From Schistosoma mansoni (Eukaryota > Platyhelminthes > Trematoda > Strigeidida > Schistosomatidae), in NCBI RefSeq assembly GCF_000237925.1, contig NW_017386025.1, positions 434,001 to 498,000 of the forward strand: a stretch of DNA of 64,000 bases. The letters are read 5' to 3'. Position numbers and translations under genes: made by a program. The notes beneath the pieces were generated by a model. That model worked only from the letters and a program-made list of their open reading frames with translations. It was not told the origin of the DNA and made no database searches. The first letter of the stretch is position 1. Each line of letters starts with the position of its first letter. Of this stretch, positions 50,601-59,600 are shown in pieces.

Positions 50601-53600
50601 TAGTATATTTATTTCAATGATTTCCTTATGCTGATTAATATCTGCAACCGTTGGCTATAAATATTTGATTACATTGTAAATTATGAAGACTTTAATCAAC
50701 GAATATATTCGACAGATCTTCTATACTTTTTATTTCTTTGTAATTTTTTTAAACAGCCTGAAAGAGTTCTGTCGTTAAAAATGGTAACTAAGAAAAAAGT
50801 TAATGATGAGTGTAAACGTAAACTTTCTGTCAGTGATATAAATGAACTATCTATTTGTAAGTTTTATTTTTGAATTACTGTTTTTCAACAAGAAAAATTT
50901 GGTCAAATTTCCACAACCATATAACTTATTATAATAGTTATTTCCTTTTATATACACATTATTCCACTACAGAAAAGTCTTAGTAATTGAATAAAGTCTA
51001 GATATACTGTCATCATCTGTAATATGGTCCAATGTAATAAGTTTAACATTGAAGAGAATGACCTATCTTGTCTTTAATTTCGTTAGAAGATTAATGCTGA
51101 ATTCGTTGGCATATATATATATATATATATATTTATAAAGCTGGATCTATGAACATGATACTTAATTATCAGAGTGTTATGATGAACAACATCTACTTGC
51201 CCAATATAATGTATAATAGGAATAGAAGTTTCGAAAAAAAGTGCTCACCAATGACCAGCTTCGAGAGGTAATTCTCGGAGTTCTAATAAGAAGACATGAC
51301 AAATGGAGTTCTACAGTGTCGAATTCGAGGTACTTACTCACCGAAGACGAGGGACAATGGTTGCGCAATATCATGGATTGGTTGAAATTAGACATTAACA
51401 CCGTTGGGTGCTGGCTCAAGGGTCTAGAGGTTAAGCGCTCGCGCTCGAGACCGAAGGTTCTTGGTTCGAGTCTCATGCGGGGGATGGTGGATGCGCATTG
51501 CTGAGGAGTCCCATACTAGGACGAAACGGCTTTCCAGTGCTATCAGGTTTTAAATGGTTGTCTAACACTGGTCGGTTCATTATCTCCTTTAATATTTCAC
51601 ATCTTTCATACAGATATTAGTAATTTGGATTACACTGTTTAATAAAGACTAGTAAACTCAGTTGATCGCATTAAAGTTTATTCTTCTTAGCCACTAAGAA
51701 ATACTCAACATCATCATTATCATAAGCATTTACCATCGAACATCTAAACAGTTAGTTGGTGGAAAGTTAGAAAATTCGCCAAATATTTTTCAGTTTTGCT
51801 TAAAAACCAACCTATGGAGAAACGTACACAAATATGAACATAAGATTAATTAAAATTTAATCTATACATCATTCGAATATTTGGTTGTTTAGTAAGATAG
51901 TACTTTATACAATTCTCAGAGATAGTGAAATACTAGCCTTAATATGATATACTTCACTCAGATGATAGAGAATATCTCTAGCTTAAGATTAGGATATTGA
52001 AAGTGTTGTGAACTCTGAGATCACAGACCAATACACCTCTATTCATTCATTTGAAACAAATATATTTATTCCTATCATTAAACAACCTACATCCGCTATA
52101 AGTTGGATAATACATGAGTGATTAGGCATGTAATAGTTTAGAGGATTTTATTATGTTTTCTTTATGTTGATGTTCAGTTTGAAAACAGTGAAAACTACAA
52201 CCCAAATGTTACTAATTTCACTTATCATCATTTGTATCAGATCAAATCTCAAAACTTAAAGTTGTATGATTTCGAGAAAACAGCATAAATCTCCATACCA
52301 TCACACCTAAAACAGGTTCAGCTTACTGGAACCGTCATTTAAGAAACTATATAAATGTCAAATAAAAGACATTTATTGCCAGAAATGCTGTAATAACCAA
52401 CTACGTACGAGATTTTATTAATTATATGAAATCTTTGTAGTCATGTGTGAGCAATGAGTTTGTGTTTACTTTCGGTCTTGAACACTTAATCGTCTACAAT
52501 GCTATAGAAAAAGTATATATATGTATCTCTAATCCACATCAGTCCTATAATTGATAGAATATACGATTAAATATATCAGGGTGAGGGTTTGTGGAGATTG
52601 TAGCAATTTAATTGTTGAATTCATTAGTCGATGTAAGCTAGACTACCATTGAAAACCTGGTAGTACTGGAATGCTGTTTCGTCCTAGTATGTAGCTCCTC
52701 ATCAGTGCGCATCCACGATCCCACACATGAGACCCGAACCAAGAACCTTTGGTCTCGAGCGCGTACGCTTAACCTCTAGACCATTGGACCGGCATCCAGT
52801 CGTGTTAATGTCTAATTTCAACCAATCCATGATATTGCGCGACCGTCCACTATTGTCTTCACTGAGTAACTTTCTCACAACAGACAGTAGATACACACTA
52901 CTGCGGAGTCCCATACTAGAACGCAATGACCGTCTAGTGCTTCCACGTTCTCATTGATGATCTAGATTAGATCAACTCATGAATTCAACTATTAGATTAA
53001 ATAGATTTTATTTCATGACTGAATATGGATTTAGATTTAAACCGCTGACTATTGAAACTTGCACATGACTGGACATTAATAAAAGCAACGATTCATCGAC
53101 TGATCTAAAACAACACACTCAATAAATAAAATAGAAGAGCTTTTTAGAGTCTAATCCAAATACAAACGATATATGTAGAAAACAATCAAAAATATTAAAA
53201 CATGAAATGATTGATGTTAGAAATAAAGATGGAAATACAAGTAATGTAGTTTGTTGAACCATAGTGGTAATTCAGTATGCAAACCCCCTCATTATAAATA
53301 TGTTTCTCATTTTCTATATAATCTTTTTATTGTAATTTTGGTCTATAGTTCCAATAAATATTGATTATGGAAATATTTGTCCAAATATAGAATCAACAAA
53401 ATTTATTACAATCAAAAATCCATTAAATCAATGTATTTCATTAAAATTGGATATAATACTTGAAGAATTGAAACCAACTACAGTAAGAAATTATATAATT
53501 CAACCAAAATCAATAATTGAAATACCAATTACAATAAAAATTACAAAAATATCTAATTTTCAATGGTAAGTTTACTCGTGTTGATTCCCAAGAAATATAC

Positions 53601-56600
53601 TGTAGTAATAGTCAAAGAATGTATTTTCAATAGAATTAATAATATTATATAGTTGAGATCATGAGTAAATTGTAGCTAGACCACTATGGAAAACCTGGAA
53701 ATACTGGACGGCTGTTTTGTCCTATTGTGGGACTCTTCAGCAGTGCGCGTCCACTATCCCACCTCGCGAGATTTGAACCCAGGACCTATCAGTTTCGCGC
53801 GCGAGCACCTAACCGATAGACCACTGAGCCGGCATCTAACGGGAATAAATAATAGCAATTTTAAGTTAATCATAAAATCAATTAAAACTGCAAATAATGT
53901 AGTGAGAGAGTTGTACATTTATAAAAATATTCTTTTACGATAGAACAAAATGACTATATCCTACTATTTTAGGGATAAAATATTGTAGTAAATTATCATC
54001 ACTGATATTTTATCTTATGAATACATCCCGTGGGTGAACTCAAGGAAGTTCTACGAAGCTCAGAAAGAGCTAAAGACTTTCTATCCAATCATTTTTGGAA
54101 GAACGTTCCAGAATCTCGACGTGTAGCTTTTTTATTGGACGAATGTTAAAAACCGCCGTATGTGAATTGAATGACTTTAATGATTTCATTTCTACTAAAA
54201 ACTATAGATACCTGAGAGTTTTGTACCATATTTGACACTGTTTGTAATAACATTCCTCCTCACCCGTCTTCTGTCTTCTAACTTGTGACTTGGAGAGTTC
54301 TAGAGTTCGAGTGCTCAAGTGGTACACGGTATAGCATGAATCTAAGCTCTAGATATATGTCATAGTGAATAACTGACTTTAAATCATCTGAAATCTACTG
54401 GTCAATAGTTGCACTTAACCGTTTTAGATTAGAGGTTCTAAGAACTTTGAATAATTTTTTTGAATATTTTCTTAAATTTCAGATGCTACTTTCTGTTTTA
54501 TACCACAGTTTGGTTAAATTATTCTGAGAGGTGATGTTTAAATAAAATGTTGGAGAAGGTTAAAAACTAATTTGTTGTGTAGTAATTTAAGAGGTTTTTA
54601 ACGAGGACTAAAATTGTCGAAATATAATTTTCTTTCTTGACAGTTTTTATAAGTTTTTGTTACTCATGTAGTTTACAAGCTAATAAAGTAAATACTAGTT
54701 ACTAGTTCCAAGTACAGTGATTAAAATTTGTTTGTCATTAAAGTGACATCTTCTGGTTAGTATACAAATTTAACCGCTAAGTTGCCATCATTATCTCGAA
54801 ATTTCCCAGGTTTCCAATTTTGATTTCATTGAAAGTAAAGTGCCTTACAGAGGTTTATGAAGATACGTAGGACCTTCCTAATGTTCAAGTGTTCATTTAT
54901 GTTGATGCTTTTTAATCCATGATGTATTTAGTGAGAGTCAGCATTGTCGGAATTATGAAAATCAAATTTTTTATCTTTTAAGTAAAAGACGTTCATACTG
55001 ATTCAATGTACAAATAAGCAATCCTCGACTGGGATTTTCTTAATGATGTTCATTTCAGCATTCTATCCTGTCAGTAGCTTAACTATGTACCTAACCTTAT
55101 CGCTAATTAATAACAGCAAGTTGGCAGTATTATGATTTATGACAAAATAATTAAAACAAACGGATAACATTATCATTTAAAAAGAGGATTTCTGACAACC
55201 GTTTAGATTTACTATGGTAAGGTTGTTTTAGATACCCAAGCATTCAACGAATTTACTAGAATGTCTGTACACATTTTTGGAAAATGTTTTGTCTCTTGGA
55301 TTCAGTTTGGGAATTTTCAAAATTGACAGTTATGCGTGTCACTAATTTAGAACAGAAATTCAATATTGTATAATTCTGAGACATTTGAGAGTATATGTAG
55401 CTTAAGTGGATGATTTTGGTAAGGCTTCTTTTAGATGGACAATTACAGCTTCACAATTAAACCATGCAGAGATTGAAATTCATCAAAATGTTTTAAAACT
55501 ATAACAGTCTGTATCGTAGAGCTGCTTATTATTATACATGGCTAGTTTTCTCTTTTATGTCTCATATGTCAGATAGCTCCATACTGTAATAATACACTGC
55601 GTACGTAATAAGTAACTCAGCTAATTTACCTTATTTGGCATCTTTAGGCGTTTATTTTAGCTTCTAGTAAATGAAAATTAACTCATCCACAAGTTGATAT
55701 TAACACTATTAACTTTATAAAAATATCCCCATAATTTAGTCGAATATTTCTGTAATTTATTTAAATAAAAATTCAGCAATTTAGGTTTCTCATTAAATGA
55801 TCAACATAAAAGTAACCTGGTTATATGTGCAACAGTTGTACCAATTCAACTGGTTCTTACACCATCTACAGTTGAACTCACTTCTGCTAATCTGTCATAC
55901 GGTTTAATTAGAACAAGTGGTATGTGTGGATATGCTACATTGTATAATCCGTTACATGCTTCAGCAAGATTTTGTTGGCAAACATTAGGTGATCAAAATC
56001 CTTTTACAATATGCCCAAAAAAAGGTGAGCAGTTATTTTTTTTCTTCAGTTCTCTAAACTCTTTTTGTAGAGATTCAATACTAGCGTTTATGCTGATCTA
56101 GAAAACATTTATAATTTTCAAACTAATCAAAAGATCCAATGATTTTAAGTTGTCCTGACAATACCCGAAAATAACTAACCCTATTATTGCAAATAATAAC
56201 AGATTTATGAACTACATTTGTTTGAAAAGATTGATAACATACCAAAGTCCATTCATGATCGATGATTATTTAGTGCCTGCATGAGAGTAGACATCTTACT
56301 ACTGCTTTAAGTGTTATAATTATCGTAGTTTTATTCACTTTTATGTTCTTTTGATGCTTTCACAAAACCAATATATTTTTTAAGTGTAGAAAAAAGTTCC
56401 ATTATAATTACGTACAATAAATACTGAAGATGAATCCATTTAGGAATAAATCAGTGCAATCGTTTTCTTTGAAGTGATAACATAGCGTTTATACAATTAA
56501 ATAAATTGAATAGCATATAGTTCAACAATCAAATGTTTATCTACAATAATAGAAAGCAATCAAAATCAGATATGACTTCATTATGGTAGTACAATATTCA

Positions 56601-59600
56601 CTACTTGTTAAATACAACCATTTAACAACGAAAGGTAATCCAGGCGATATTCAGTCACTTAGACTAATGACCACATTGGAACGGTCAATGGAATTCAATG
56701 TGTAATAAGTACAGTACAAATATAAAGTTAGTCACTATTCAGTAAATGAACGATGTAAGCATGCGACATTCGAAGTCAAGCCAAATGGAGCTAGATACAT
56801 TGAAATAATACCAACAATGCATAAAACATCAGGAACGGAATCAAAACTGGATCATTTCGTTTCGCCTAGAGTAACACATATTTTTGTTGTATGAATGCAA
56901 AAAGTAAGAACTATTTCACTTAATACAATAAAATAAACCAATTATTCCTTTATCAAACAGAAAATAAGTACATATAAAAGAACTTTCGTCTAAATTAGAG
57001 CGAATAGTTTCACATTATTTGGGCGCCGAGTTGATGTAAGACATTAAATAGGAATAGTATATTTATCAGAAGGGGTTTTTGTGGAGATTTAGTATTTTCA
57101 TAGTTGAAAGCGTGAGTCAATTGACCAGGGAGTCCCACAGTAGGACGAAACGGCCGTCTAGTGCATCCAGGTTTTCCCTGGTGGTCTAGCTTCAATTGAC
57201 TCACGCTTTCAACTATGAAAATAATATATTTGTAAAATCTAAGCGAATGAATTTGAAGTAAATCCAACGTTTAGCCTAGCAATCTGGATATTCAATAATT
57301 TTGATGTTTGATTATATTTCCTTGAAAACGCTTGGACCAGATTGCCAGGCGCAAGCATTGGATTTACTTCAAATTCATTCGCTGAGATTTTACAAATATA
57401 TTATTCTTATTTAAGAAAATAAGTACCTATAGATTGTAGGGTTCTAGGAATCTCTAATTTCACATTCCTTACGAAAATAGACTTCATTTCACTTGTATAT
57501 GCACAAGTTGAGTTTAATTTCAGATTTATTATTGGAACTTCAAACTTGACTTATTTACACATTCGTATTCTATAATAATAATATCTTTAAGACAATACAA
57601 TTCATTTTGTTTCTTCTTTATAGGTGTAGTAGAACCATTTTCTTCATTAAATTGTGAAATTGTCTATTATCCAAATATTAACACTACAATGGAGGGCAAT
57701 TTTCATTTAAATCTACTAGATGTCAATGAAAACCAATCTAATACATTGTCGACAACAATAAATAAATTTGATGATAATCACAAAATATTGGAACTATCAT
57801 GTATTGCAAAATTATTACCCAGTAAACTATCGTTTTCTACACGTCGACTACCACTTGGATCAGTTGCTCATGGTCTACCTTGTACACGTCAGATAACTAT
57901 ATTTAATTTAGGACAAAATCCTATCCTATTTTATATTAATCAAGAATTTAAAAGTGTTGTAAATCATAACGGTAGTATTCCATCTTATATGCATAGACTA
58001 TCAAGAGCTTTACCAGCAAGAGTTGAAATTCAAGTCAGTCCGGTAGAAGGGGAAATACCAGTTGGTGGTGAGACTAATTTAAAGGTAATGTGTTTTGTTG
58101 TAAAACACTTTTCTTGTTGTATAAAATGTTTGTGACTTGTTAAGCACTTTAAATGCAGTATGATCCCTACATAATTTTAAAATTTACTTGGTCGGTTTAA
58201 TATATTTTATAGATGTATCTAAATATTACTGTATACTTGAGTAAAGCTTGATGAACATCTAGTTATAAATAATCTTATTTACTTATGTTTTCTGATTCAA
58301 AACTTTAATAAACTATCAACTCATTATTGACCTTCCGTGGTTCACTTAACAGACTATTTAAGAAACACATACAGATAATAAATCTTACTGTTTCATTGAT
58401 AGTGTCCGGGAAATATCTAACTTACTAGTATCAGTCCACTATTTTTACTACTCAAAAGGTTTTGCTCCTTTGTTCATTGACTAACTCAGTACTACAACCA
58501 GTGTTTAATTAATACATATTTTCTTGTCGTATCTTGTATTGTGATTTTTTAAGTATCACGTTACAATATTTCGTTTCCTACTGAGTTGGAATGTTTCTTT
58601 TACTTTTTAAGGGAATTATTGTCTACTTGTATTATACGATGTAGCTGATCCTCTTCAAAGAGCGTTTAACATCATTTTATGAACTTTGCTGAAAGTGGTT
58701 AATCACACGACCACTCACCATCTTTACTCTGGATCATCAGGAAAACCAAACTTGATCCTTTTGAGTATTATTAACGTTTGAACATACTGATCTGCAGTGA
58801 ATTTGATCAAGCGTCAATCAATATTTGTAGCCAGATAAAAATAGGTTACAGACATGTGATAAATAAGATAAGAAGTGTACACACATACGATCATATAAAA
58901 ACAGTCAAGATGAATAAGTGAATAATTAACAAGGTCAAAACTTGACTCACGAAGAATGGATAAATTGGTCTGTCTAGAAGCTGGAATAAGGTATATGGGC
59001 TTAATATAGCAACCGACACTACATACGTTCAATCAAACTGACCATCCGTAAACATGGTCGATCGAATGTCTAAATTGCTGTAAGTAGGTAATGAAAGTAT
59101 AATCAGCGTTTCTTGACCTTTTTTTGTATGTCCTGGCAATATATGTCATACAAATAAAAGGTTGAAAAAAGGTTTTGTTAAAAATCAGACCTCAACTTAC
59201 CAGGAGAAGATTTATGAGCTAAGAAAAATATAAAAGCCTGATTTTGTGGTCGTCACAGTATGACCATATCAGACCAACTGATTATATATGATCTTACGAT
59301 CCTGGAACAGTTGAGTTTTTCTAATTTATATAACGATGATAAAATGAATTCTAGAGCAATGTCATAAATACTTTGCATTTTGTACTTTGATTATAAGCAA
59401 GAGTATGATTCCAGCGTTCTATAGGTTTAAAAGAAAAAGATTGTTGAGGTAGAGAACTTAAATAATTAATTAAACAAACTTCCGATTTTCAAAATCTATG
59501 AACAGACTGCTGATCGATAGACGAATATAATGACACTATCTGTGCCACTCAAGACACTAAATTATTGACATAATCCTCCAAATAATTTAAAGTCGAAAAC

